Shown: piece by piece, positions 1-11,771 of the stretch | Position numbering within the stretch: the first letter of the stretch is position 1 | Layout of the letters: each line of letters opens with the position of its first letter | Origin: Tamarix chinensis | Lineage: Eukaryota > Streptophyta > Magnoliopsida > Caryophyllales > Tamaricaceae | Assembly: GCA_030549775.1 (NCBI GenBank) | Contig: CM060174.1 | Coordinates: 21,130,693 to 21,194,692 of the forward strand | DNA: 64,000 nt | Direction: 5' to 3' | The notes under the pieces: model-generated | Told to the model about the DNA's origin: nothing | The model's database searches: none | The model's input: the letters and a program-made list of their open reading frames with translations, nothing else | Position numbers and translations under genes: made by a program

Positions 1-1016
1 GCCAGGCCGTGCAAAGGCCGCACAGCCATGCAGAAACCATCTTCCCCACGATCGATGTGTGTGATATGGCTGGCGTGATGGGATTTTCATGGCATGCCTC
101 AGGCACTTCTTATCGATAGAGAGAGGAGGTTTTAGGGCATAATTAGACCCCTCATTACTGAGCTTTAGCTTCATGTAATTTGTTGTTCCTTTAGTTTTGA
201 ATTTTTCTAGAGATTCAAGTATAATTTGTGTACAATCAACTCAAAATCAACATTGTTCTCTTCCTAATTATAGTTAATTTAATCTAATTCTTCTTCTTTG
301 TATCTTTGTATTGTTATTATGATTATTATGCTATTTGTTTTGTTAATTTCATTTGAAAATATGAGTGAATAGTATCCTTTCTAAGATTGAACTTGGTATA
401 GTCTTGGTGATTAATATGATAAATTGAAGTATTATGTTGTATGTTTGATTCATTTATACTGTTGCATATGCTAGATTAAATTGTTGTAAAGTGGATTTGA
501 CAAAATCCGACCTCTTTAGATGTAATCTACAACTGAAAAGCTGAGATTATTATCAAAAATTAGCATATGTACATGAATTTAAGAAATCATGAAAGTAGAT
601 GTTTAATTCTTAGGGACTTTAGAATCGAAAATGCTTAATGGGTTTAGTTTAATTTGTGAGTTACAAAAGGAGTTGAAAAATTAGATTAAATAAATTATTA
701 GACCTTGAAAGAGGCTAATGAATATAATACAACCAATTGTCCATAGTTAGCAAGTTAATCAACGGTGTAAACGTTGTTTCATTGTTGATTATTAATTCGA
801 AAACCAATGTTCGATCCTATATTTTACTCTTATTATTTATTATTTGTAATTTAGAAAGCTTTTTATAATTATTCTTTTTATCCAAAAGCATACCCCTGAT
901 TTATATTGATTTAGATAGTTAATATAGTAAAGAAGTGTACTCAATTACGACATCCCTATAGGATACGACCTTGAAATGCTATAACAGATCCGTGCGCTTG
1001 TAGAAATAGTACATCA
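1..1016 (+). mobile_element. 3' part of the 5' LTR of an Athila-type Ty3/gypsy retrotransposon
   Basis: This AT-rich stretch lies directly upstream of an Athila-style primer binding site and gag gene, so it is read as the end of that element's 5' LTR; its start lies left of the window. The first 60 bases are GC-rich with CGTGC/GCACG words similar to those in the spacer around 6825-6970 of the same element. The LTR end is placed at the CA of ACATCA (1011-1016), followed by the short AGTTT spacer that Athila/Tat elements carry before the primer site. No second copy of this LTR is seen elsewhere in the window, so the border rests on the PBS context only. Confidence 0.7.
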
Positions 1017-1022
1017 AGTTTT

Positions 1023-1039
1023 TGGCACCGTTGTCTGGA
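1023..1039 (+). other. Primer binding site, tRNA-Asp-like (Athila type)
   Basis: TGGCACCGTTGTCTGGA resembles the Athila/Tat primer site complementary to the 3' end of tRNA-Asp (usual form TGGCGCCGTTGCCGGGG), with about four differences. It follows the LTR end by six bases, as in that lineage. The differences suggest an old element. Confidence 0.75.
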
Positions 1040-1276
1040 ACTTCGACTAATTGATATTCTATACTTTATTATTTTGGCTAGATTAAATCCTTTAGTTTCC
1101 CTCTCTCCTTTATCTTCGCAAGTTGATTGTTTTCTATATTCACTTTCAGAAACCTTTTTATGCAATAATCCTTTCGAATTAGGCCCCCATTTGAACTAGA
1201 CCCTAAGATCGAATGAACATTGACGAGATAGTAGAGGTGGATAAGTGAGACAAAGGCAAGAGTGAGTTCAAAGAAC

Positions 1277-2860
1277 ATGGCTGAGACTGACAGAAAAGAG
1301 GATTGGCATTGCTCTCTTAAAGAATTCGCATCTCCTAATGCATACGGGACGCAATCGAGCATCCAAAAGCCAAACGTTGCTCCCAAAAAATTTGAGCTAA
1401 AACCTGTATTACTCATTATAGCTCAGCAAAATCAATTCAATGGTAGCCCAATGGAGGACCCTAACTTACACATTTATGTTTTTCTCAAGTATTGTGACAC
1501 GTTAAAGATGAACTGAGTATCGGATGACGTGATCAAACTTCGGTTATTTTTATTCTAATTGTGGGATAAAGCAAGGGCCTGGTTGCAATCACTCCCCCTG
1601 GGTCCATTACCACTTGGGATCAAATTTCTCGATCCTTCCTCAACAAATATTTCCCCCCATCCAAAATAGTTCAAGTGAGGAACCTTAATACAAGCTTCAG
1701 TCAAAAGGATGGTGAATTGCTCTATGATGCATAGGAGCGCTACAAATACATGTTGTAAATGTGCCCACATGTTGGGTTAGAAGAATGGTTGCTGGTCCAC
1801 ACATTTTATAATGTCCTACATTACAACACCAGGTTGAATTTGGATGTAGCAGGAGGAGTCACTCTCATGAACCAAAGCATACTAGGGGCCATGAAATTAA
1901 TTAAAGATATAGCTCAAAATCATAACCAATGGTCAGGTAAGCACTCTATAACAAAGAATGGTGGTAGGTATCACATTGATACTCTAGATCACCTTTCTTC
2001 ACGAGTTGATGCATTATTTCAGAAAATTGATAAATTAAGTGTTAACGTATTAACAATATCCCTTACTGTTTGTGAGATTTGTGGCATTACAGGACACTTA
2101 TCTATTGAATGTCAGTCAGTTACTCCTCCACCATCCGAAGCAACCCTAGAGGACCACGTTAACTATGTCTATAGCTTCAACCAAAAAGGAGATCCATTTT
2201 CCCTCACCTACAACCCAAGATGGCAAAATCATCTAAATTTATCCTGTAATAACCCACCGTAGAATCCCATCCCTCAATTGAATTTTAGGCCCCCAGGTTT
2301 CCAAAACCTTAGACCACCATTTTCTACTCCTCCAAAGTCAAATCTTGAGTTAATGATGGAGAACTTCATAGCCTCTCAAAACAAAAAAAAATTGAGGATT
2401 TGAAGAATTCATTCAAAAGCTTAAGCTCTAAGGTTGAATTGCTAGCCACCTATAATAAAATTCTAGAAAAATCAAATCATCTAATTGGCTTAAAAATTGG
2501 GATCTTCCTCTTAACCCACTAGAATGCTTCCCAGGCAACAGGAGACAAATCCTAAAGGATCTGTTAATGCTATAGCCCTTTGAAGTGGGAAAGAGTTAGA
2601 GGGCCCTATTTTAAGAAAAGAAATAGAAGAGGAAAGTAGAGGAGTCAGAGAGAAAGTGGAAACAAATAAAGAAGCCAAGCATTTTGAGAATGAGACCACC
2701 ATAGGGAAAGATAATGAGATAGAAAAGTATGTCCCTCCGCCACCATATAAACCTCCCCTACCTTTCCCTCACAACAAGCAAAACCGAGATTAGAAAAATA
2801 GTTTGAAAGGTTTGTTGAAATTTTAAAAAAAATTACAAATCAATATTCCATTTGTGGAAG
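1277..2860 (+). pseudogene. gag: Athila-type gag (capsid/nucleocapsid), broken
   Basis: Gag would form the virus-like particle and bind genomic RNA. The start is put at the ATG at 1277 (MAETDRK...). The N-terminal part (1277-1515) has the Athila pattern with FELKP and an ED-P-N-H block, then a stop, then a frameshift near 1600: the reading continues in the next frame with TTWDQISRSFLNKYFPP and runs with further stops into 1759-2262. That stretch contains HTFYNVL and a complete CCHC zinc knuckle, CEICGITGHLSIEC, encoded around 2072-2113, followed by the PFSLTYNPRWQNH block typical of Athila gag. The tail (about 2540-2620) still shows the ALRSGKELEGP linker. At least one frameshift and several stops make it non-functional. 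The assignment rests on family pattern memory and is strong. Confidence 0.85.
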
Positions 2861-2868
2861 CTATATCA

Positions 2869-3570
2869 CAAATGCCTACTTATTCTAAATTCTTGAAGGA
2901 AATTCTTTATAATAAAAGACTGTTAGAAGAGTATGAGATAGTAGCCCTAACATAGTAATGTGGTGATATTATTCAAAACAAGCTTCCACCTAATCTCAAA
3001 GACCTCGATTCATTCTCTATTCCTTGTACTATCGGTGACATGTCCATTAACCGTGCACTTTGTGATCATAGATCTAGTGTTAGTCCAATGCCTATTTATA
3101 TTTGTAAGAAGCTGCAGATGGGAGATTTGAAGCCTACCACCATCTATCTCCAATTAGTAGATCAGTTGGTAAAACACCCAATAGGTATATTAGAAGATGT
3201 ACCTATCTAGGACGGTAAGTTTTACGTTCTAGTTGAGTTTGCCATTTTAGAAATAGAGGAAGATACACAAATCCCCGTCATTTTGGGAATACCTTTCTTG
3301 GCTACTGTAGGAGCAATTATAGATGTGAAGAATGGAAAACTCTCCCTCAATATTGGGGAAGAGAAAGTAGATTTCGATTTACCTTCTATAAAATTCCCAT
3401 TAATTGACGATACTTGTTGTAGGATCGATACGATATAAAGGATGATTCAAGAAGATCTTGCTAATTTGATCTTAGATGATCCATTAGAGAAATTCTTAAC
3501 AAGAGACTGAGTAATCGATGATGGTGATGAAGAAGCAACTACTTATGTTGCCATGCTTGGAGAAGACCGT
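2869..3570 (+). pseudogene. Athila-type aspartic protease domain, catalytic motif lost
   Basis: The retroviral-type aspartic protease would cut the gag-pol polyprotein. The translated block begins MPTYSKFLKEILYNK, continues with KLPPNLKDLDSFSIPCTIG and reaches the place where Athila proteases carry LCDLGAS; here it reads LCDHRSS, so the D-[LS]-G-A motif keeps Asp but loses the Gly-Ala. Downstream IPVILGIPFLAT (about 3275-3305) matches the second conserved protease block. In-frame stops occur at about 2953 and 3208. It sits between gag and RT in the usual gypsy order. Confidence 0.8.
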
Positions 3571-3695
3571 GCCTACACAAAATAACCAGCTGTAGTGACC
3601 ATGATGGAAAGATAATTGCATGAATAATCATGTATAGAAAAAGCTGCACCTAAGGTAGAGACAAAACCTCTCCCTTCCTCTCTTGGTATGAATTT

Positions 3696-5200
3696 TTGAA
3701 CCCCAATGGTGAATATCCTATCATTGTAAATGCTAGCCTAAATAAAGAAGAAGTTGAAAAGTTACTTAAAGTCCTTAAGCTGCACAAAGATGTGATAGGT
3801 TATTCCATTGAAGATATAAAAGGCATAAATCCTTCATTTTGCATGCATCACATTCTACTAGAAGAAGGACATAAATCCTCCATTAAGAATCAAAGACGGT
3901 TGAATCCAAACATGAAGGAGGTCTTAAAAAAGAACTACTTAAGCTTCTAGATGCTGGAATTATTTACGATATCTCAGATAGCGAGTGGCTAAGCCCAGTT
4001 TAGGTTGTACCTAGGAAATGGGACATGATTGGCATAAGAAATGAGCAAAATGAATTAATCCCTACAAGAACGTTCAACGAGTGGCATATTTGTATTAATT
4101 ATAGAAATTTAAATAAAGCTACCTGAAAGGATCACTTCCCCCTTTCATTTATTGAATACATGCTGAAAGGCTAGCTAGGCATTCTTATTTTTTTTATCTA
4201 GATGGATACTCAAGATTCTTTCAAATCCCTATCCACCCTAGTTATCAAGAAAAAACAACATTTACATGCCCATATGGTAATTTTGTTTATAGGAGAATGC
4301 TTTTTGTTTTGTGTAATGCCTAAGCTAATTTTTAACACAGTATGATGTCCATATTCTCATATTTTATCAAAAATATTATGAAAGTGTTGATGGATGACTT
4401 CTCTGTTTATGGCACCACCTTTTATGATTGCCTCGATAATCTTGCTAAGGACTTAAAAAGATTTAAAGAGGCGAACCTTGTTCTTAACTAGGAAAAGTAC
4501 CATTTTATGGTACAAGAAGGTATTATTCTAGGTCACTTAATCTCCAACAGGGGATTGACGTTGATAATGCAAAAACACCTCCCCCAACTAATGCCAATGG
4601 TGTTAGGAGTTATCTAGGCCATGTTGGATTCTATAGGTGGTTCATAAAAGATTTCTCAAAAATTGCTAAGTCTCTAACCCATCTCCTTGTCAAAGATGCC
4701 CCTTTTGCATTTGATCAATCTTGTTTGAATGATTTTAGCAGGTTAAAGGAAGAATCGGCCACTACCCAAGTAATGATACCCCCGATTGGAGCCTTCCTTT
4801 CGAGGTAATGTGTGATGCTAGTGACTATGTTATTGGGGCTATTCTTGGAAAAAGGAAAGATGGGAAAGTGTATGCCATATGCTATGCCAGTAGTACTTTG
4901 GATGATGCACAAATGAATTATGCCACAACTGAAATGGAACTCCTAGCTATGGTATTTTCCTTGGATAACTTCACGTCATATCTTGTCGGATCAAGAGTCA
5001 TTGTGTTCACTGATCACTTAGCTCTTAGGCATCTTAGCAAAGAAAGATGCAAAACCAATATTGATTAGATGGATCCTCCTCTTTTAAGATTTTGATTTGG
5101 AGATCAAAGAAAAAAAGGGTGCTGAAAATGTAGTAGGGGATCACCTTTCCAGGCTAAGGCAAGAGATTCACGAAGAAAGAAAGGGACAAATGCTCGATTG
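3696..5200 (+). pseudogene. pol: Athila-type reverse transcriptase and RNase H, broken
   Basis: This would copy element RNA into DNA and degrade the RNA strand. The open N-terminal part (3696-3949) carries an IEDIKGINPSFCMHHI block typical of Athila pol. After a frame change the palm domain follows; PYGNFVYRRML lies at about 4270-4300 and the catalytic LMDDFSVYG at 4387-4413 keeps both Asp residues. RNase H is open from 4808 to 5068: CDASDYVIGAILG, ATTEMELLAMVF and FTDHLALRHL are recognisable, and its end (FDLEI...VVGDHLSRL) runs on to about 5155 in a shifted frame. Stops in the palm (for example in the NAPATF-equivalent stretch near 4320) show it is dead. The order PR-RT-RH-IN fits Ty3/gypsy. 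Confidence 0.85.
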
Positions 5201-5239
5201 ATGATTCATTCCCTGATGATAATCTCTCTACTGTTGAGA

Positions 5240-6425
5240 GTCTCCAAGCCTCATGGTCCATGGATTTTTCAATTATATTGCTTGCGGGGTATTACTTGAA
5301 GACCTATCTTATCAATAGCATAAGAAATTCCTTTTCGATGTTAAAAATTTTTTCTGGGATGATCATTGCCTTTATAAGCATTGTGCAGATGAAGTTTTTC
5401 GGCGATGCATTTTCGAAGATGAAATTGCAGATATCATTACTCATTATCATTTATCACCTTATGGAGGTCATGCTAAATACTCCAAAACACTTGCAAGAAT
5501 ACTTATTGTAAGATTTTATTAGCCAATGCTCTTTAAAGACGTGATGAGTTTTATGGTAGCATCAGATCGCTATCAATGAACTAGAAATATCTTGAGACGA
5601 AATGACCCTGAATAACATCTTTGAGGTAGAGTTATTTGATTTTTGGGGTATTGATTTCATAGGACCCTTTCCTTCATCTCATAACAACAAATCGTACTGG
5701 TCGTAGTGGATTACATTTCAAAATGGGTAGAGGCATGATTAGAAGGTTATTTCCCCCCATTTTGGAGTTTCGAGGGCTATGATTAGTTATGGGGGATCCC
5801 ACTTGATCAACAAGGTCTTGAGAAAGCTCTTGAGGAAATATGGCATAGCTCACAAAATGGCCACACCATATCATACTCAAATGACTGGTCAAGTGGAGAT
5901 CACAAACAGAGAAATAAAAGGGATCCTGGAAAAGACTGTATCCAAGTCAAGGAAACATTAGTCCTCCTAGCTACATGAAATTCTTTGGGCCTATAGGATA
6001 GCTTATAAGACCCCTATCGGCACAACACCATTCTGTTTGGTATATAGAAAATCATGTTATATGCTAGTTGAGGTCAATAACAAGACATATTGGGCAATAA
6101 AGTATATTCATCTAGATTTGAAGGAAGCAAGCAAGCAGAGAATGCTTTAACTCAACGAGCTCAATGAGTTGTGGTTAGGTGATTATGAAAATGCCCAAAT
6201 AGATAAGGAAAGAATGAAGCAGTGGCATAACAAACACATTCTCTGAAAAGAATTTAAGGAGGGAGAGTTGGTACTCCTATTCAACTCCTGTCTGAAACTT
6301 TTTCCCAAAGAGCTACAATAAAGGTGGTCAGGTCCATTCCAAGTGATTAAAGTATATCCTTTTGGAGCAGTTGAGGTTTGGAGTGAATCTACAGGAAGGT
6401 TCAAAGTCAATGGGCAACATTTAAA
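5240..6425 (+). pseudogene. Athila-type integrase, broken
   Basis: Integrase would insert the DNA copy into the genome. The zinc-binding N-terminus is readable around 5345-5520, with FFWDDHCLYKHC, RRCIFEDE and HLSPYGGHA; the open frame 5260-5511 is the wrong frame over the same DNA. The catalytic core starts at 5635 ([13 protein letters not shown], first Asp kept), continues after stops with AMISYGGSHLINKVL (5776-5820, Asp position changed to Tyr, so SDGG reads SYGG) and with TGQVEITNREIKGILEKT (Glu kept). The C-terminus around 6400-6432 ends FKVNGQHLKNYV, matching the usual Athila pol end. No chromodomain is seen, which fits Athila. Confidence 0.82.
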
Positions 6426-7610
6426 AAATTATGTTGTGGGATCTCCAATTGAGAGGTTGGGCTCCATCGCCCTTCTTGAGGTGCCATCAATTTGAAGGCT
6501 ATAGAGGTAGAGCTAATGACCCTAAACAAGTGCTTCATGGGAGGCGACCCATGTTTTATGCTTTCCTTTGTTATGTTTCTTTTGTTTTGTGTGTTTTTTT
6601 TTGTGTTTTCCTTTGTTTTTTTCTCTTTGTTGTAGCATTTTAGTAGGGAAGATTGATTATCCAAGAAATCCAATGGGTATTATTAGGTTATAAAGCATTA
6701 CTTGAAGAAAAGGAGTAAGAAAAATGAAGAATACAGGGTTCTATGGCCTAAGCATAGTCTACCGTAAGGCCATGCATAACCCTGTTGCCGGAAAATGAAA
6801 AACTAGAGAGCAAAAATTTTGCACGGCCAGGTCGTGCCAATCAATGAATTATTAGTCTAAGAGGAAAATTTTTGTACCGTTTTTTTGTGCACACCCATTT
6901 CCTTCTCAACACGGCTTTCCCGTGCAAATGGCGCACAACCGTGTGAACCTATCTGCATATAAATACCACACGCCTGTGACCCCCTTTTCCCTTTTTCTCA
7001 CAGTGGCACCCTTCCATCTTTAGACCCTATTGCTCCCCAACCTCTCTCACCTCCTCTTTCCTACTAGATCTATGTCGTTCCATCACCACCATCAACTTCA
7101 CAACTGTCTAGACCCTACACAACTAGGTAGTGCAACCTATACATACCCTACTTTCACACCCCTTCCTCAACCATGTAGACTCCTACACCCCCACACCCCT
7201 GGACACAACCCTTTAAACAACCATTTACCCTTCACAACCTCCCCTCCTACAACCATTTACACCATCAAACAACCACTTGACCTACCATATCCACCACCTC
7301 TCCTAAAACCTGCCATCATCCCCTATTTCAATCACACACCCACCACCCCTACACAATCTTCATGTGTAGATTCTTACACCACCCACTAGTGCACCACCAC
7401 ACACCACTCCTCCCTTTTATTATTTCTGCATCGGTTGCACACATCGGCGTATTTCTTGATTTTATTTTTCATTTACTAATTCCATTCCTTATCATTTTAG
7501 TTCTTCTATACTTTTTGCCATAATTCCATTGTATATTTTCCAATCTTAATTATGGTGTAGCCTACCCGATCTATTCAATAACACTTTTTTTTTGTAGATA
7601 TAAAGCAATA
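6426..7610 (+). other. Athila spacer between pol and the extra ORF
   Basis: This noncoding-looking stretch holds GC-rich CACGG/CCGTG words (6825-6970), resembling the window's first 60 bases, then a C-rich block (6985-7400). The open frame 7030-7389 is a Pro/Thr/His-rich low-complexity string without recognisable domain and is regarded as chance. A T-rich stretch follows up to the next ORF. Similar spacers occur in Athila elements before the third ORF. Confidence 0.55.
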
Positions 7611-8912
7611 GTGGCCCCAAAGAAATGATCAAAATCAAACTAAGAGGAAGGTGAGTCCTCCCGATTGTAGCCACACCAATAAGAAGGATGAGGTAAGGCT
7701 GCAAATACACAACCCTCAAATCCTTATGGTATTGTTTTTGTTGACCCCAATGACAAAGAACTTTATAAAGGGATTGTGAATCAACACATTACCCCAACTC
7801 GATTAGTTGATTGGGATTGTCTCAAGGCCCTAGGGCTTAAAAAAGGATGTTGTGTATTTGCTTTCTCGTAGTGGTCTATACCATTTCTTTTCAAATTCAT
7901 TTCCTACGAGTAAGGGACTCACTCTTGAGTTCCTCGGTTCGTTCTTTATCGATCATATTGAAAAAGCCATCATTTTATGACTCTTTAATTAGACTCAACA
8001 AATGTCTTTGTCTCAGTTTTCATCCTTGCTTTGTTTTCCCACTTTTTGTTGGTGACTTTCTAAAGGTCCACAAATATGGGATCCTCAAGAATTTTGGCAA
8101 GATATTACCTTAACAAAGAGGGGTTGTGCTCCTAAGCTGTATAGTGGACATCACACAAAGGCCACACTTATTTACAATCTAATTTTGTGTTATGCCTAAC
8201 GGCTTTTGGACGACTCAATTTTTGGTTGAGGGGAGAGCTAGGGTAATGTACGTAAGTAAGAGCTTTTCGCTCTACATTATTTTCTCTTAGATGACACCCT
8301 CGATGCATGGTATTATCTTGCTGATCATCTTAGTACCGGTAACACCAATCTCACTGTGATATCATTGTAGGCGTCGTCATAACTTATATTGCCACTAGGC
8401 TCGGTCATAGTTTGGATGACATTCCTATGGACTTTCCACCGATCTATTTTGGGTTGGCAACCTACACAAATATTAAGTTAATTGTGCAGGCTTAGCGTCA
8501 ATATAGATTATATTATAACCAGGAGGTCTAGTACCCATTGCCCAACCCAAATTATACCACTCTCATCAGGATTAGCCGCACTAACATGTTACCTTCTCCC
8601 GATACACCATTCCTAGGTTAGGCCATGGCCCTTCCCTTAGACGATCACTATGACATCTCGGAAGAAGAGCATCATTTACCACTTCTTACTCTCCCAGTGC
8701 CTCCTTCTTTTGGCGCCGATTCTGGCCCTTCTTCCTTTGACACCTCTTGGGATGCCCGCTTCCAACATATTGATGACTGATTCAATATGTTGATTGCTCA
8801 AGTTGCTAGTCTTAGGGAAGTTGTTGCTGTCATAGACAAAATGAACTCCATGACACATCAAATGTATCAATAGAATTTGGAGTACGGCTATCGTCCTCCA
8901 CCACCGCCCTAG
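7611..8912 (+). pseudogene. Athila post-pol ORF (env-like/ORF3) remnant
   Basis: Athila elements carry an extra ORF after pol, often called env-like, whose function is not established. Here the usual MAPKK start is recognisable as VAPKK at 7611, with the ATG itself altered. Frame changes and stops break the rest. Readable blocks include FVDPNDKELYKGIVNQHITPTRLVDWDCL-like residues (about 7735-7820) and a C-terminal part with an acidic segment (SEEEHHLP, near 8660) and a stretch with heptad-like spacing (AQVASLREVVAVIDKMNSM, near 8798-8854). It ends in a proline run and a TAG at 8910-8912. Assignment rests mainly on position, the VAPKK start and overall pattern. Confidence 0.6.
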
Positions 8913-9754
8913 TGATTAAGTTTGCACTCCTCTAGTTCCTCACTTCCTTATTATGGACAATGTGGTATTTAAGCATAGGGGATTCATTTCTTTTCTCCCT
9001 TAAATATTGCATCATTTGTTGCTTCTTATTTTCTTATGTTTTTTCCTTTCTTTCATATTTTTCTTTCTATTGCTTGTGATGTTATTTTTTGAAATGAAAG
9101 CCTATGATTACCAAATGATAGAATTTTCTACATAACCTGATCACACACTAGTAAAACCCATCAATTGTGAGCTATTGAAACTAATATATTTGAAAATTAC
9201 TTAGAGTGCAAACCCCTCCAAGTGATAGACTATCAAACAACTTATTATTATAACACTCTAATTGTTTATCTTCATAGACTTACCCATCCAGACTAAGACT
9301 TAGGAAATAAGGCTCATAGCAAAGAACTAGTAAGACTTAGAGCTTTAGAGATTGTCGCCTTTTAACCAGTCTTACGTTTTCTAATTCTGCTCTCTCCTCT
9401 AATATGAGAAACTAGAACTTGCATACACTCGCAAAGATAGCTACATTAGCCATACGCCACTAAATATTATTAGTTTTCCTTTTGTTCAACCCCTTCGAGC
9501 CTAAGCCTTTTTCCTTCATTTAACTACCTACTAGCTATATTCCCAAGTAATTAACTACCCTACCTTGGTCCGAAAAGTAGGGAACAGTAGCTAATGGATT
9601 CAATTATGGTAGATAAGGTAATAAGATAAGCATGGGGGTTATTTTTTTTCAAAAAAAAGGGGAGCCTTAGTGTGTATTTAAGAGTGATTAGAGATTTTCC
9701 AATTTTGATATGAATTTGTAGTTGCTACTCTTTTTTTTTCTGACCCATAACTAC
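8913..9754 (+). other. Athila 3' noncoding region with possible polypurine tract
   Basis: AT-rich sequence with no coding signal. A purine run, A8 followed by GGGGAG (9651-9664), is a candidate polypurine tract, which would put a short remnant of the 3' LTR at about 9665-9754 before another LTR begins at 9755. No match to the 5' LTR could be recognised by eye, so the 3' LTR is unconfirmed. Confidence 0.4.
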
Positions 9755-11313
9755 TGAAATGCCAAAAAAACCCTAATTTTAAGAATTTTAATTAAATAAG
9801 GATTTATTAGGAACATTAATTAAATAAATTATTTTTATTAAAATAGAAAGGAATTAATCAGAGCTAATCAAGAGGAAAATAATATATATTTTAATTAGAA
9901 AAAAATTGGGTATTTTGCTAATTAAAAAGAAATTTAGGAAAAATCTTTCAAAAATCCTAAAATTTACCTAAAAAGGAAAATTTAATATTATTTTATTTAA
10001 ATATTATTATTTTTAAATATCCCAAATATCTAAATTATTTTAATTATTCCAACTCACTAATTTTTTTCCCTTTTTACTTTTTCTTTTAGTTTCTTTCTTT
10101 TCCTTCTTTTTTCTTCTTTTTTTTCCCTCCTTCTCCTTTTCTTATTCTCTTTTCTCTCTGAATTAGGCCTATTCCCATGGCCCAAACCTCTCCTTCTCTT
10201 CTTTATCTCCTACGGCACGACCCGTCTCCTGAACGCAACGTTTTTTTTTTAATTTTCACCCATAAGCTAGCCGGTTCTTCTTCTTTTCTTTTTCTTATTT
10301 TCTTTCTTGGACCATCGGTCCACGCCCACCTCCTTCTTCTCCTTCACCATCGACCTACAACTCCTCCCATCACCTATGCTTTTTTTTTTGCCGTCGATCA
10401 TGCCATTGACACGCCGTTTCTTTTCCTCTCTCCTCCCTGGACTCACCAACCAATTTGACCCAACCACACCTCCCATCTTCTCGCATGATTCCCCTCTTTT
10501 CCTCTAGTCAAGGGTAGGCCACGACGTAATTTTTCGCCGGCCTAGCGTCGCCACCAATGAACCCTAACCCTACCTGCCCTATTCCCTCATTTCCCCACTG
10601 ACCTTCTCCTCTCCTTTAAGCCCTTTAAATACCCTTACCTAGCTTGGAATCGAGCCTTTCTTTGAAACCCAAAATTTTCTTTATCATGCACCGCTGCCAC
10701 TTCAGATGCCTCTTCTGTCGTCGTCATCCAACACTAATATTCGAACCACCCTTAGAACCACTCCCCATCCTCTAACTAACTACACCACCCTTCTTCCTTG
10801 ACTTGCTCTTAATGAGCTACCGCGGTAGTGCAAAGTAGCCTCCTCGATCAACCATTCCTTCCACATCCTCCACCCTTCGCACCACCGTCCACCACCACTT
10901 CTGCCGCAACCATTACCCCTTATACCTCCCAAAGGCACCTGGAGACATTCCTCTACCTCCCCTATCTTTCTTTTCCTCTTTCTTCCCCCTCCTCCTCTCT
11001 TTCTCTCCTTCTTCTACTTTTGGCCACTACAACCACCACCTTTCGCTACACCGCCACCCTCATTCTATTCCTCTCCATCTAGGTAACCATAAACACCCCA
11101 ACTCCTACCCTCATTCTTCCTCTCATTCTCCCAACACATAACTTTCTCTCTTTTCTACTCTTTTTTCGGCCACCACCGCTGCTGCTATGCACCACCGCCG
11201 GTGCCCCCTATCACCACCAATCCAAGGTGCAATCCTAAACCCTCTCGACCCTTTTACCCTATTTATACAAGCTTTATTTATTTTATTTTGTTATATTTCC
11301 ATTATTTTCAATA

Positions 11314-11361
<48 letters not shown>

Positions 11362-11462
11362 AACAAAAACAACAACTACTACTACTAATGTTATTATTTT
11401 CTTATTATTGAGGGCCGAAGCCCTATTCTATTTTTATTTTGATTTCATTATTATTATTATTA

Positions 11463-11507
<45 letters not shown>

Positions 11508-11728
11508 CATTATTATTAATAGTGATATTATTTTTTAAAGTAGGGTCGAAACCCTACTTTACTTTATTTTCAATTTATACTATTATTAGTATTATTATTA
11601 TTATTTAATTACTATTAATATTAATATTATTATTATTATTACTATTTTTATTATTAATGTTAATAGTATTATTATTTTTTTTTTGGTGAAGGGTCGAAGC
11701 CTTTTTCCATAATTTATTTCTAGCCATA

Positions 11729-11771
<43 letters not shown>

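Noticed and set aside
1023..1039. Fragment of a tRNA gene
   Set aside because: It is a retrotransposon primer site on grounds of position; no tRNA cloverleaf surrounds it.
5260..5511. 83-residue open frame in the integrase region
   Set aside because: The integrase zinc-domain motifs are in another + frame over the same bases; this frame is a shadow.
7030..7389. 119-residue Pro/His/Thr-rich open frame
   Set aside because: Low-complexity C-rich DNA in the Athila spacer; no domain and no resemblance to the family's known ORFs.
11201..11608. 135-residue open frame and overlapping frames
   Set aside because: They are Ile/Leu/Thr runs produced by translation of ATT/TTA microsatellites.
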